Part shown: positions 52,107 through 59,685 of the stretch, piece by piece
How positions within the stretch are numbered: the stretch's first letter is position 1
Layout: each line of letters starts with the position of its first letter
Assembly: GCF_001413925.1 (NCBI RefSeq)
Contig: NZ_LBMJ01000001.1
Coordinates: 682,001-746,000 of the forward strand
Source: Nonlabens sp. YIK11
GTDB lineage: Bacteria > Bacteroidota > Bacteroidia > Flavobacteriales > Flavobacteriaceae
Direction: 5' to 3'
Length of the DNA stretch: 64,000 nt
Notes under the pieces: generated by a model
The model's database searches: none
What the model was told of the DNA's origin: nothing
The model's input: only the letters and a program-made list of their open reading frames with translations
Program-made: the position numbers and the translations under genes

Positions 52107-54296
52107 ATGAAACATTTTTCAGTCGCTGTAATTGCCGTTGCGTTAACACTATCCAGCACGGTAACAGCACAAAACCAACAGCCACAAGACACCACCAAGG
52201 CAGAGAAGCTTGATGAGGTTCTTGTAAAAGCCGTGCGTGTAGATGCCAACTCACCCATCACACACAGCAACCTGTCTAAAGAGGAAATTGCAAAGCGCAA
52301 TCTGGGACAGGACATTCCTATTCTCCTCAACTTCTTGCCATCTGTCGTGACCACCAGTGACGCTGGTGCTGGAATAGGGTACACAGGATTGAGGATAAGA
52401 GGTGTGAGTTCGCAATCTACTAATGTGACCATCAATGGTATTCCTTATTCTGATGCAGAGTCTTTAGGTACTTTCTGGGTAAACCTGGGCGATTTTTCAT
52501 CATCTGTAGAAAATCTGCAGGTACAGCGTGGTGTAGGTACAAGTACTAATGGTAGTGGAGCCTTTGGAGCGAGCATCAACTTATTGACTGATGCTTTTTC
52601 AAAAGAAGCTACAGGAGAGATTGCTAACTCTTATGGTAGCTTTAATAGTAGAAAACACACGGTTAAATATTCTACGGGATTGATGAATGATCATTTTGAA
52701 ATCGCCGGTAGACTATCTAACATAGAATCTGACGGTTATATAGATCGAGCCAGCACTTCTTTAAAATCTTATTTCCTGCAAGGTTCTTATGTAGATGATA
52801 ATCGATTGATCAAGGCAGTGCTCTTTGGAGGTAACAATGTCACGTATCAATCGTGGTTTGGTATCGATAGGGACCAGTTGCGGGAAGATCGCAGGTTCAA
52901 TCCTGCTGGACAATATGAAGATGAAAATGGAATCACCAGATTTTATGACAATGAAGTAGACGACTACCGTCAGGATCACTACCAGTTGCACTGGAACGAA
53001 CGTTACAATAGAAACTGGTCCACAAACGTAGGTTTGAACTATACCTATGGCCGCGGTTTCTTTGAGCAATATCGAGAAGATGACGATTTTGCCACCTATG
53101 GCCTTGATCCACTTACAGTAAATGGCCAGCAAGTAAACACTACAGATCTTATACGACGCAGATGGCTGGACAATGATTACTATGTGATTAATGCCAGTGC
53201 CAATTATAAAAACAACGAGATTGATTTGATTTTTGGGACTTCATTTAGTCATTATGACGGAGATCATTTTGGTGAGATTATTTGGGCGCGTTTTGCGAGT
53301 CAGAGCGAGATAAGAGATCGCTATTACGACGGTAATGGAAAGAAAAATGATTTTTCCGCTTTCGCGAAAGCGACCTATAAACTCAATGATCGTGTGCAAC
53401 TTTATGGAGATCTACAGGTAAGAAATGTCAACTATGAAACATCTGGTATCACTTCTGACCTTGTAGAGCTTGAAGTAGATGAAGACTATACATTTTTCAA
53501 TCCTAAAGCTGGTATTACCTATAGGCTAAACGACGATAATGATCTTTACTTGTCCTATGCTAGAGCTAATAGAGAACCTAATAGGAATGATTTTGAGAGC
53601 AATCCAGAAATCAAACCAGAGAAACTTAACGATTTTGAGTTGGGATGGCGTCACAACAAAGGGAACTTCACCTTTAATGCTAATGGATACTTGATGTTAT
53701 ATGAAGAGCAGTTGACCTTGAGTGGTGAGATTAATGATGTAGGAGCACCTTTGAGAACCAATAGTGGTGAAAGCTATCGATTAGGAGTAGAGTTGGAAGC
53801 TATAATACCTGTCACTAGACAACTCACCTTACAGCCCAATTTTACCTTGAGTAGCAATAAGAATGTGGAGACCATACGCTCTTTTGATGGTGGTCTTCAA
53901 AACTTAGGCAGTACTGACATTGCTTTTTCTCCTAATGTTATCGCGGCCAATGCCATCGTGTTCCAGCCAGTGAGAGATTTTCAGGTTTCTTTATTGAGCA
54001 AATATGTAGGCGAGCAGTTCATGAGCAATACAGAGGCTCAAGCTTCAAAACTCGCCGACTATTTTGTGAACGATATCAATCTAATATATACCATACAGCC
54101 CAAATCTATTTTTGACACCATCGTTTTCACGGGTTTGATCAACAATATTTTTGATGAGCAGTATGTCTCAAACGGCTATTATTTCACGTTTGATGATGAT
54201 TTCTCAAACCCAGGAACCATTGCCACACAAGAAGGAGCTGGATATTATCCGCAAGCGGGAATCAACTTCCTAGCTGGCGTGACGTTTACCTTTTAA
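52107..54296 (+). CDS. TPP-riboswitch-controlled TonB-dependent receptor, probably for thiamine
   Basis: 729 residues. Signal peptide (to TAQNQ, about 22), plug domain (about 45-160, with LRIRGVSSQSTNVTINGIP and LQVQRGVGTSTNGSGAFG), then a barrel ending in GVTFTF with terminal Phe. No N-terminal carboxypeptidase-like domain. The riboswitch in its leader implies uptake of thiamine or its phosphate or precursor; the exact ligand is an inference. Palindrome copy 17 encodes FSAFAKATYK in a barrel strand. A strong terminator follows. Confidence 0.9.
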   Translation: MKHFSVAVIAVALTLSSTVTAQNQQPQDTTKAEKLDEVLVKAVRVDANSPITHSNLSKEEIAKRNLGQDIPILLNFLPSVVTTSDAGAGIGYTGLRIRGVSSQSTNVTINGIPYSDAESLGTFWVNLGDFSSSVENLQVQRGVGTSTNGSGAFGASINLLTDAFSKEATGEIANSYGSFNSRKHTVKYSTGLMNDHFEIAGRLSNIESDGYIDRASTSLKSYFLQGSYVDDNRLIKAVLFGGNNVTYQSWFGIDRDQLREDRRFNPAGQYEDENGITRFYDNEVDDYRQDHYQLHWNERYNRNWSTNVGLNYTYGRGFFEQYREDDDFATYGLDPLTVNGQQVNTTDLIRRRWLDNDYYVINASANYKNNEIDLIFGTSFSHYDGDHFGEIIWARFASQSEIRDRYYDGNGKKNDFSAFAKATYKLNDRVQLYGDLQVRNVNYETSGITSDLVELEVDEDYTFFNPKAGITYRLNDDNDLYLSYARANREPNRNDFESNPEIKPEKLNDFELGWRHNKGNFTFNANGYLMLYEEQLTLSGEINDVGAPLRTNSGESYRLGVELEAIIPVTRQLTLQPNFTLSSNKNVETIRSFDGGLQNLGSTDIAFSPNVIAANAIVFQPVRDFQVSLLSKYVGEQFMSNTEAQASKLADYFVNDINLIYTIQPKSIFDTIVFTGLINNIFDEQYVSNGYYFTFDDDFSNPGTIATQEGAGYYPQAGINFLAGVTFTF
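53357..53372. repeat. Iterated palindrome copy 17 (perfect core)
   Basis: Perfect core inside the TPP-regulated receptor gene, read as Ala-Phe-Ala-Lys-Ala. Confidence 0.95.
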
Positions 54297-54334
54297 GATG
54301 AGGTATTAATAGACTGCACAAGTCATAAACATGG

Positions 54335-54372
54335 AAATCCGATGGTCAGCTCAGCTGATGATCGGATTTTTT
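54335..54372 (+). terminator. Terminator after the TPP-regulated receptor gene
   Basis: AAATCCGAT...ATCGGATTT arms with an internal CAGCTCAGCTG-like symmetric loop, followed by TTTTTATA. Confidence 0.8.
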
Positions 54373-54442
54373 ATACTCCAATTTGTCAGGAAACTGAAGT
54401 GAAACAAAGGCGTTCAAAATCCTATTCGCCGCAAGCATTCCT

Positions 54443-54871
54443 TTAATTGGACACCACAACGTTATTACCTACACGCGAGACACGATAAGGTTTCATAGGG
54501 AATAATTCGGGATCTGTTTGATGCCTGCCGTCAATAATGTTGTACGTGTTGTTGTCATCTGTACAGCTGCAAGTGGCAATAATCCCATTGATATTCATGG
54601 ACGAGCAGGAACTGGGCGAGTGGTTGGGATCACTCAACTCATAGGCCACAAACTGGTCGTTCCCTAGATGGTAAACCACGATGCCTCTTATGCCTTGACT
54701 GCGCACCACAACATAGTTATTTGCAAAATTGAGACTGGAATATTGCGGTAAGTCTGTGTTCAAAGCTGTTTGAAAGGAAAGATCGATCAAAAAGGGATTG
54801 CGCCTCGCATCGTCATCACTTTGACAGGCAAATATACACATCAGGGCAAGCGCTAAAAGGATCTTTTTCAT
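54443..54871 (-). CDS. Rieske-like lipoprotein without cluster ligands
   Basis: 142 residues from the ATG encoding MKKILLALALMCIFACQSDD (lipobox Cys about 16). A longer frame upstream has no signal. The C-terminal half follows the pattern of small flavobacterial Rieske-like lipoproteins: GIRGIVVYH, then SSCSSMNINGIIATCSC, then YNIIDGRHQTDP and PMKPYRVSRVGN. A true Rieske site needs two Cys-X-His boxes; here cysteines remain but the His residues are absent. So the fold may be kept without a 2Fe-2S centre. It is divergent from greA. Confidence 0.6.
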   Translation of the reverse strand: MKKILLALALMCIFACQSDDDARRNPFLIDLSFQTALNTDLPQYSSLNFANNYVVVRSQGIRGIVVYHLGNDQFVAYELSDPNHSPSSCSSMNINGIIATCSCTDDNNTYNIIDGRHQTDPELFPMKPYRVSRVGNNVVVSN

Positions 54872-54922
54872 AAAGGCACAGCGGTAAGATGCTAAAAATA
54901 TAACGTTCATTTCCATATTTCG

Positions 54923-54930
54923 TATATTTG
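54923..54930 (+). promoter_or_regulatory. Predicted -7 promoter element upstream of greA
   Basis: TATATTTG, followed at once by a hairpin (54937-54960). The greA start lies about 180 nt further on. Confidence 0.5.
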
Positions 54931-54936
54931 CATAGA

Positions 54937-54966
54937 AATCCCGCAGCAATCGTGGGATTTTCTGTT
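54937..54966 (+). terminator. Possible attenuator hairpin in the greA leader
   Basis: AATCCC-gcagcaatcgt-GGGATT with inner CG/CG pairs, followed by TTCTGTTTTG. It begins about 6 nt after the -7 box, so an early-terminated leader RNA of roughly 30 nt is possible. The T-tract is weak. Confidence 0.35.
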
Positions 54967-55011
54967 TTGTAGAGACCTATGTCTTTGTAAGGGAAGTTCG
55001 GATGGTTGTTT

Positions 55012-55027
55012 CGCTTTCGCGAAAGCG
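55012..55027. repeat. Iterated palindrome copy 18 (perfect core)
   Basis: Perfect core with AACTA right flank, in the greA leader region 81 nt before the start. Confidence 0.95.
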
Positions 55028-55108
55028 AACTAAACAAAATGTTCACGCTTTGCACCATCATGGTAAGAAAGCCTAATCATCCCGCAAACATCTTAATATT
55101 TTATGATC

Positions 55109-55585
55109 ATGAGTAACGTTTCATACTACACTGAAGAAGGACTTAAAAAGCTTAAAGACGAACTTAAACAATTGAAGGACGTCGATAGACCAGCAGCCTC
55201 ACAAGCCATCGCAGAAGCACGCGATAAGGGCGACTTAAGTGAAAATGCAGAATACGACGCGGCCAAGGAAGCTCAAGGAATGCTGGAAATGCGCATCTCA
55301 AAACTGGAGGCTATTGTCTCAAATGCACGCATTATTGATGAAAATACACTAGATTTATCTAAAGCTTTGATTCATAGCACGGTAAAAATCAAAAACCATA
55401 ACAATAATATGGTGATGAATTACAAGCTGGTAGCGCAAAGTGAGGCAGACCTTTCCAAAGGTCACATAAGTGTAGATTCCCCTATAGGTCAAGGATTACT
55501 GGGTAAGGAAGTAGGTGATGTGGCAGAGGTGACCGTTCCAGTGGGAACCATCAAGCTTGAAATCCTTGAGATAAGCAGAGACTAA
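55109..55585 (+). CDS. greA: Transcription elongation factor GreA
   Basis: 158 residues from the ATG encoding MSNVSYYTEEGLKKL, the usual GreA start; an ATG two codons upstream is less likely. It rescues backtracked RNA polymerase by triggering transcript cleavage. The coiled-coil N-terminus carries the acidic tip DLSENAEYDAAKEAQG, and the C-terminal domain has SPIGQGLLGKEVGD. First gene of a tight three-gene unit (2-nt gaps). Confidence 0.95.
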   Translation: MSNVSYYTEEGLKKLKDELKQLKDVDRPAASQAIAEARDKGDLSENAEYDAAKEAQGMLEMRISKLEAIVSNARIIDENTLDLSKALIHSTVKIKNHNNNMVMNYKLVAQSEADLSKGHISVDSPIGQGLLGKEVGDVAEVTVPVGTIKLEILEISRD

Positions 55586-55587
55586 TA

Positions 55588-55989
55588 ATGAGCATATTCA
55601 CTAAAATCATTTGTGGAGAGATTCCATCCTACAAGGTGGCAGAGACTAACGATTTTTTTGCGTTTCTCGATATCAATCCTAATGCGCCAGGACACACCTT
55701 GTGTGTTCCTAAGAAGGAAGTGAACAAATTATTTGACCTTGACAAAAAAACGTACAATGAACTCATGCAATTTTCTCGCAAAGTGGCGTTGTGTCTGCAG
55801 GAAGAAGTGTCGTGCAAGCGTATAGGCATGTCTGTCATAGGACTGGAAGTGCCTCACGTGCATGTTCATTTGATACCGTTGAGAGATATGGAAGACATGA
55901 GGTTTTCCAACAAGGTTTCACTCGATAAAGAAACCATGCAAGACATTGCAGATCGAGTGCAGGAACGATTTAATAATAGTTATAAATAA
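55588..55989 (+). CDS. HIT family nucleotide-binding protein
   Basis: 133 residues. The histidine triad is VPHVHVHLIPL near residue 91-101, preceded by FLDINPNAPGHTLCVPKKE. HIT proteins hydrolyse or transfer nucleotidyl groups (AMP-amide type). It follows greA by 2 nt and is followed 2 nt later by the ankyrin gene, so the three are almost surely one transcript. Confidence 0.92.
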   Translation: MSIFTKIICGEIPSYKVAETNDFFAFLDINPNAPGHTLCVPKKEVNKLFDLDKKTYNELMQFSRKVALCLQEEVSCKRIGMSVIGLEVPHVHVHLIPLRDMEDMRFSNKVSLDKETMQDIADRVQERFNNSYK

Positions 55990-55991
55990 AA

Positions 55992-56510
55992 ATGGCAGAA
56001 GACAAACAACCATTGGTCCCCTACGATGCGTTGAGACGTATGCGCAGTCTCGTGGACCGCGATGCGACAGAAGAATTAAAACAATTACTGGATGACCACG
56101 GCGTGGATGCCAAGGATTCTGACGGTAGAACGGCATTGATGCACGCCTCATTTTTTGGCAAGGAAGAATTGCTGGAAGAATTGATCAAGCGTGGTGCAGA
56201 TGTCAACCATCAAGACAAGATAGGCTATAGCGCCTTGCATCACTGCAGTCTGGAAAAGCAAACCGGCACCGCACAGATCCTTTTGAACAACTTTGCAGAT
56301 CCCAACCTACTGGACGAGCATGAGAATGGTCCATTATGGGTAGCTCTCATGAATTCTAAAGGTGACTTTAGACTCGTGCGCCAGCTTATCGAGCATGGAG
56401 CAGATCCAGAGATTGAAAACCTATATGAGCGCACTGCAGAAGATCTTGCAGAAACCCTCTACAAAAAGGAGCTGGACGAATTACTTGAAGAAGACGAAGA
56501 CGAGGAATAA
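55992..56510 (+). CDS. Ankyrin repeat protein
   Basis: 172 residues. About four ankyrin units are visible: DGRTALMHASFFGKEELLEE, IGYSALHHCSLEKQTGTAQI, ENGPLWVALMNSK and YERTAEDLAETLYKKEL, with a very acidic tail (EEDEDEE). No signal peptide or membrane segment, so a cytoplasmic protein-binding scaffold. Partner unknown; operon with greA and the HIT gene. Confidence 0.88.
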   Translation: MAEDKQPLVPYDALRRMRSLVDRDATEELKQLLDDHGVDAKDSDGRTALMHASFFGKEELLEELIKRGADVNHQDKIGYSALHHCSLEKQTGTAQILLNNFADPNLLDEHENGPLWVALMNSKGDFRLVRQLIEHGADPEIENLYERTAEDLAETLYKKELDELLEEDEDEE

Positions 56511-56575
56511 GTCAAGTGCTAATGTGTCATAGTTATAAACGATGGTACAGTAATCGCAGACTCTCTATCAATCCA

Positions 56576-56583
56576 TAACTTTG
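56576..56583 (+). promoter_or_regulatory. Predicted -7 promoter element of the bacilliredoxin gene
   Basis: TAACTTTG, 14 nt before the ATG at 56598. Confidence 0.5.
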
Positions 56584-56597
56584 TAAAAATTTAAATT

Positions 56598-57008
56598 ATG
56601 TACCCAGCAGAATTAGTTCAACCCATGCGTGACGATTTAGGAAACGCAGGTTTTGAACACTTATATACGGCAGACGCAGTAAACAAAGCCATCAATAAAG
56701 AAGGAACAACTCTAGTGGTTGTAAATTCTGTTTGTGGATGTGCCGCGGCAAATGCACGACCAGGAGCAAAAATGTCTCTTGCAAATGATAAGAAACCAGA
56801 CCATATCGTGACGGTATTTGCAGGTGTGGATCGTGAGGCAGTCGATGCAGCAAGAGCTGCAATGGTGCCTTTTCCACCTAGTTCACCTAGCATGGCATTG
56901 TTCAAGGATGGTGAGTTGGTCCACATGTTGGAACGTCACCACATTGAAGGTCGCCCTGCAGAAATGATCGCAGAAAACCTTAAAGAAGCCTACAACGAGA
57001 ATTGCTAG
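56598..57008 (+). CDS. BrxA/BrxB-type bacilliredoxin
   Basis: 136 residues. The redox motif CGC appears in VVNSVCGCAAANARPG, with PPSSPSMALFKDGELVHMLERH after it, matching the YphP/YqiW (BrxA/BrxB) thioredoxin-like family. In Firmicutes these remove bacillithiol from proteins; many Bacteroidota also encode them. It has its own -7 box and a terminator, so it is monocistronic. Confidence 0.92.
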   Translation: MYPAELVQPMRDDLGNAGFEHLYTADAVNKAINKEGTTLVVVNSVCGCAAANARPGAKMSLANDKKPDHIVTVFAGVDREAVDAARAAMVPFPPSSPSMALFKDGELVHMLERHHIEGRPAEMIAENLKEAYNENC

Positions 57009-57031
57009 AACAGCCATCCTTTAAAATACCA

Positions 57032-57066
57032 GAAACGCATCCTTTAAAGGGATGCGTTTTTTATTT
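57032..57066 (+). terminator. Terminator after the bacilliredoxin gene
   Basis: AAACGCATCC-ctttaaa-GGGATGCGTTT-type stem followed by TTTTTATTT. Confidence 0.85.
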
Positions 57067-57230
57067 GGTAGCCATATCAAAAGAGTACTTGAAGTGTATT
57101 CAAGAGTTCAAGGCTGCATTAAACCTGTGGAAAAGTTAGCGCTGTCGTATGTACTAGAACAAGAAATTAAATTTACTATGCATGCATACTGATTCATGAC
57201 GCAATCGATATCGCGCATCTCAAAGCATCC

Positions 57231-57238
57231 TATCTTTG
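57231..57238 (+). promoter_or_regulatory. Predicted -7 promoter element of plsC, almost touching the start codon
   Basis: TATCTTTG ends 4 nt before the plsC ATG at 57243, consistent with a leaderless mRNA. Confidence 0.45.
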
Positions 57239-57242
57239 CCTG

Positions 57243-57986
57243 ATGCAGAAAATTCTTTCGTACCCTTTGTCAGTCATACATCTGGTGTTGTTTTTCCTGA
57301 TGCTATTGATTTTTCATCCCATCCAATTGATTTGTCACTGGATAGGTGGTCATAACCTACATCAAAAAAGCGTGGCACTCCTCAACCTGTGTTTGATGGG
57401 TACGCAACTACCATTATTCAACACCTTCAGCATTACTTATGAGCAGGAATTACCTGTAGGGCCGTCATATATTTTTACCAGCAATCACCAGAGTATGTTT
57501 GACATACCACCGTTGATCTACTATTTGAGAAAGTATTACCCTAAGTTTGTGGCAAAGAAGGAGTTAGCAAAAAATATTCCTAGCATTTCCCTTAATTTAA
57601 GAATAGGAGAGAACTGCGCCATTGACCGCAAGGATCGACTGCAAGCCTTGAAGGCATTGACGGCATTTGCAAAAAACGTCCATGAAAAAAAACGCAGTGT
57701 CGTTATTTTTCCAGAAGGAACCCGTAGCCGTACTGGCGTGCCTAAACCTTTCCAGCGTGGTGGATTATTGACTATTTTTAGTCATGTGCCAGATGCTGTT
57801 GTTGTGCCTGTTACTGTAAACAATAGCTGGAAAGTCGACAGATATGGTAAGTTTCCCTTTGGGATAGGCAACCATATAAGCGTTACGGTGCATAAACCTA
57901 TGCCTATAGCGGGCGCAGATCCTAATGAAATTATAGAAGCGGCACAATCTGTGGTACATAGTAGTATCACGAGTACTGCCGTTTAA
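57243..57986 (+). CDS. plsC: 1-acyl-sn-glycerol-3-phosphate acyltransferase
   Basis: 247 residues. An N-terminal membrane helix (about 8-30) is followed by the acyltransferase core with HX4D motif NHQSMFD (about 79-85), a GENCAIDRKDR segment and VVIFPEGTRSR. It makes phosphatidic acid from lysophosphatidic acid at the inner membrane. The next gene is an acyl-ACP desaturase, a sensible lipid-synthesis partner, separated by 81 nt containing palindrome copy 19. Confidence 0.9.
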   Translation: MQKILSYPLSVIHLVLFFLMLLIFHPIQLICHWIGGHNLHQKSVALLNLCLMGTQLPLFNTFSITYEQELPVGPSYIFTSNHQSMFDIPPLIYYLRKYYPKFVAKKELAKNIPSISLNLRIGENCAIDRKDRLQALKALTAFAKNVHEKKRSVVIFPEGTRSRTGVPKPFQRGGLLTIFSHVPDAVVVPVTVNNSWKVDRYGKFPFGIGNHISVTVHKPMPIAGADPNEIIEAAQSVVHSSITSTAV

Positions 57987-58009
57987 GTGCAGTATAGTTG
58001 TTAATGTTT

Positions 58010-58025
58010 CGCTTTCGCGAAAGCG
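58010..58025. repeat. Iterated palindrome copy 19 (perfect core)
   Basis: Perfect core between plsC and the desaturase gene. Confidence 0.95.
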
Positions 58026-58067
58026 TACCAAGCTCAAAATCTTACCTTTACAAATCAAATTTTTAAA

Positions 58068-59069
58068 ATGGTTCAACCCTTAAAAAATATTCGCATAGAA
58101 GTAATGCAATCACTGGAGTCCAAGGTGGAGTCCTTCATGGACAAGTTCCTGATTCCGGTAGAGAAAATTTGGCAACCTACTGACTTTCTTCCAGATTCCC
58201 AGGCAGACGGATTTCTAGACAAGCTTAAGGAAATGAGAGAGTTGGCAAAGGAGCTACCTTACGATTTCTGGGTGACGCTCGTGGGCGACACTATTACAGA
58301 AGAGGCACTTCCTACCTATGAATCCTGGTTAATGGATGTAGAAGGCATCAACCAGATGGAAGGAAAAGGCAATGCTTGGTCTAAATGGGTGCGCCAGTGG
58401 ACCTCTGAAGAGAATCGCCACGGTGATGTACTTAATAAATACCTTTATTTATCTGGTCGTGTCAACATGCGCGAGGTTGAGGTGACTACCCAACACTTGA
58501 TCGCAGACGGTTTTGACATAGGTACAGATCGTGATCCTTACAAGAACTTTGTATACACTAGCTTCCAAGAGCTAGCGACTTACATATCACACAACCGTGT
58601 GGCAAAAATGGCACGTGAGTACGGCAATACCGCTCTATCACGCATGTGTAGAATCATTTCTGGTGATGAGATGCGCCACCATAAAGCCTATTCCACCTTT
58701 GTGGATGAGATCTTTAAGGTTGATCCTAGCAATATGATGATTGCCTTTAAAGAAATGATGGTACATAAGATTGTGATGCCAGCACACTTTTTACGTGAAT
58801 CTGGACAGACCATAGGTGCCGCATTTGAAGATTTCTCAAATAGCGCACAGCGCATAGGTGTCTACACAGCTCAAGACTATATTGATATCCTACAAAATCT
58901 TATCGATCAGTGGAACATCAGCAATATGTCTGAACTTACTGAAGATGCAGAGAAAGCTCGTGATTACTTGATGAAATTACCAGCACGCATGGAACGCATC
59001 GCACAACGCATGAAAATCCCAGCAGAGTCCCATAAATTCAAATGGGTACAGCCAGCATTGGTATCTTAA
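58068..59069 (+). CDS. Acyl-[acyl-carrier-protein] desaturase
   Basis: 333 residues of the soluble diiron stearoyl-ACP desaturase family. Iron ligands are in SEENRHGDVLNKYL (first EExxH-like box) and SGDEMRHHKAY (second box DEMRHH), with a Glu in an upstream helix. It introduces a cis double bond into fatty acyl-ACP, adapting membrane fluidity, which suits a marine or cold-tolerant species. It has TACCTTTA 18 nt upstream and a terminator downstream. Confidence 0.92.
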   Translation: MVQPLKNIRIEVMQSLESKVESFMDKFLIPVEKIWQPTDFLPDSQADGFLDKLKEMRELAKELPYDFWVTLVGDTITEEALPTYESWLMDVEGINQMEGKGNAWSKWVRQWTSEENRHGDVLNKYLYLSGRVNMREVEVTTQHLIADGFDIGTDRDPYKNFVYTSFQELATYISHNRVAKMAREYGNTALSRMCRIISGDEMRHHKAYSTFVDEIFKVDPSNMMIAFKEMMVHKIVMPAHFLRESGQTIGAAFEDFSNSAQRIGVYTAQDYIDILQNLIDQWNISNMSELTEDAEKARDYLMKLPARMERIAQRMKIPAESHKFKWVQPALVS

Positions 59070-59074
59070 TAAGT

Positions 59075-59110
59075 AAATCCTTGAATTAATTTTCAAGGAT
59101 TTTTTATTTT
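59075..59110 (+). terminator. Terminator after the desaturase gene
   Basis: AAATCCTTGAA-ttaatt-TTCAAGGATTT with a following run of T. Confidence 0.8.
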
Positions 59111-59127
59111 TAATCAAACTCAAATTG

Positions 59128-59568
59128 ATGAAACCCTTTGTTCTTTTCTTGTTTTTATTGGGTGCTGCGTCAATTGCTGTTGCTCAAAATACTGAGATAA
59201 TTGACAGGCAAATTGAAGAAATAAATGAAAACCTATTTTCATTTTCTAAGAGTGTAGATTCCACTGAAACCTCGATTACCAAAATCTGGAAAAAAGGTGA
59301 TGAGATCGTCAAGGTCTTTCAGCAGTATGCATTCAAGGAATGTATTTTGACTTCAACACTTTATTTTGCAGATAGTAGACCTATCAAAGGGATTGAAACA
59401 GAAAAGAATGAAACAAATGAAAGAGTTTCTCATCAATTAACAGCCTACGTTACTAGCCATGACTTGAAGAATGGTGAGCATACATATCAGGTAATTGAGG
59501 AAGGAAAGCGCTCGTGTTCAGATATGTATTGTAGTTACGACAGTATGTTTTATCTAGGCGATTTATAG
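59128..59568 (+). CDS. Small secreted protein of unknown function
   Basis: 146 residues with a signal peptide (MKPFVLFLFLLGAASIAVAQ). ATG at 59128 is chosen over the TTG one codon upstream. The mature domain is hydrophilic, with two cysteines close to the end (CSDMYCSYD). I recognise no family. It is followed by a perfect terminator hairpin, so it is probably a single-gene transcript. Confidence 0.55.
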   Translation: MKPFVLFLFLLGAASIAVAQNTEIIDRQIEEINENLFSFSKSVDSTETSITKIWKKGDEIVKVFQQYAFKECILTSTLYFADSRPIKGIETEKNETNERVSHQLTAYVTSHDLKNGEHTYQVIEEGKRSCSDMYCSYDSMFYLGDL

Positions 59569-59583
59569 ATCCACATGCAATTC

Positions 59584-59621
59584 AAAAACTCCCATCGAGG
59601 CTAGCCTCGATGGGAGTTTTT
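59584..59621. terminator. Perfect bidirectional terminator hairpin
   Basis: AAAAACTCCCATCGAGG-ctag-CCTCGATGGGAGTTTTT, a 17-bp perfect stem, placed between the secreted protein and the aldo/keto reductase gene. Confidence 0.9.
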
Positions 59622-59653
59622 AATTTAAGCCTTTTGCTTTTATAAGAGTTTAA

Positions 59654-59679
59654 GGTCACTGAGCGAAGTCGAAGTGACC
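59654..59679. repeat. Second type of short palindromic element
   Basis: GGTCACT-gagcgaagtcga-AGTGACC, a 7-bp perfect stem with a 12-nt loop. Its loop recalls a motif that I believe is common between genes in Bacteroidota (recollection, unverified). Only one copy in this window. It is next to the stop of the aldo/keto reductase gene. Confidence 0.5.
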
Positions 59680-59685
59680 ACAATA

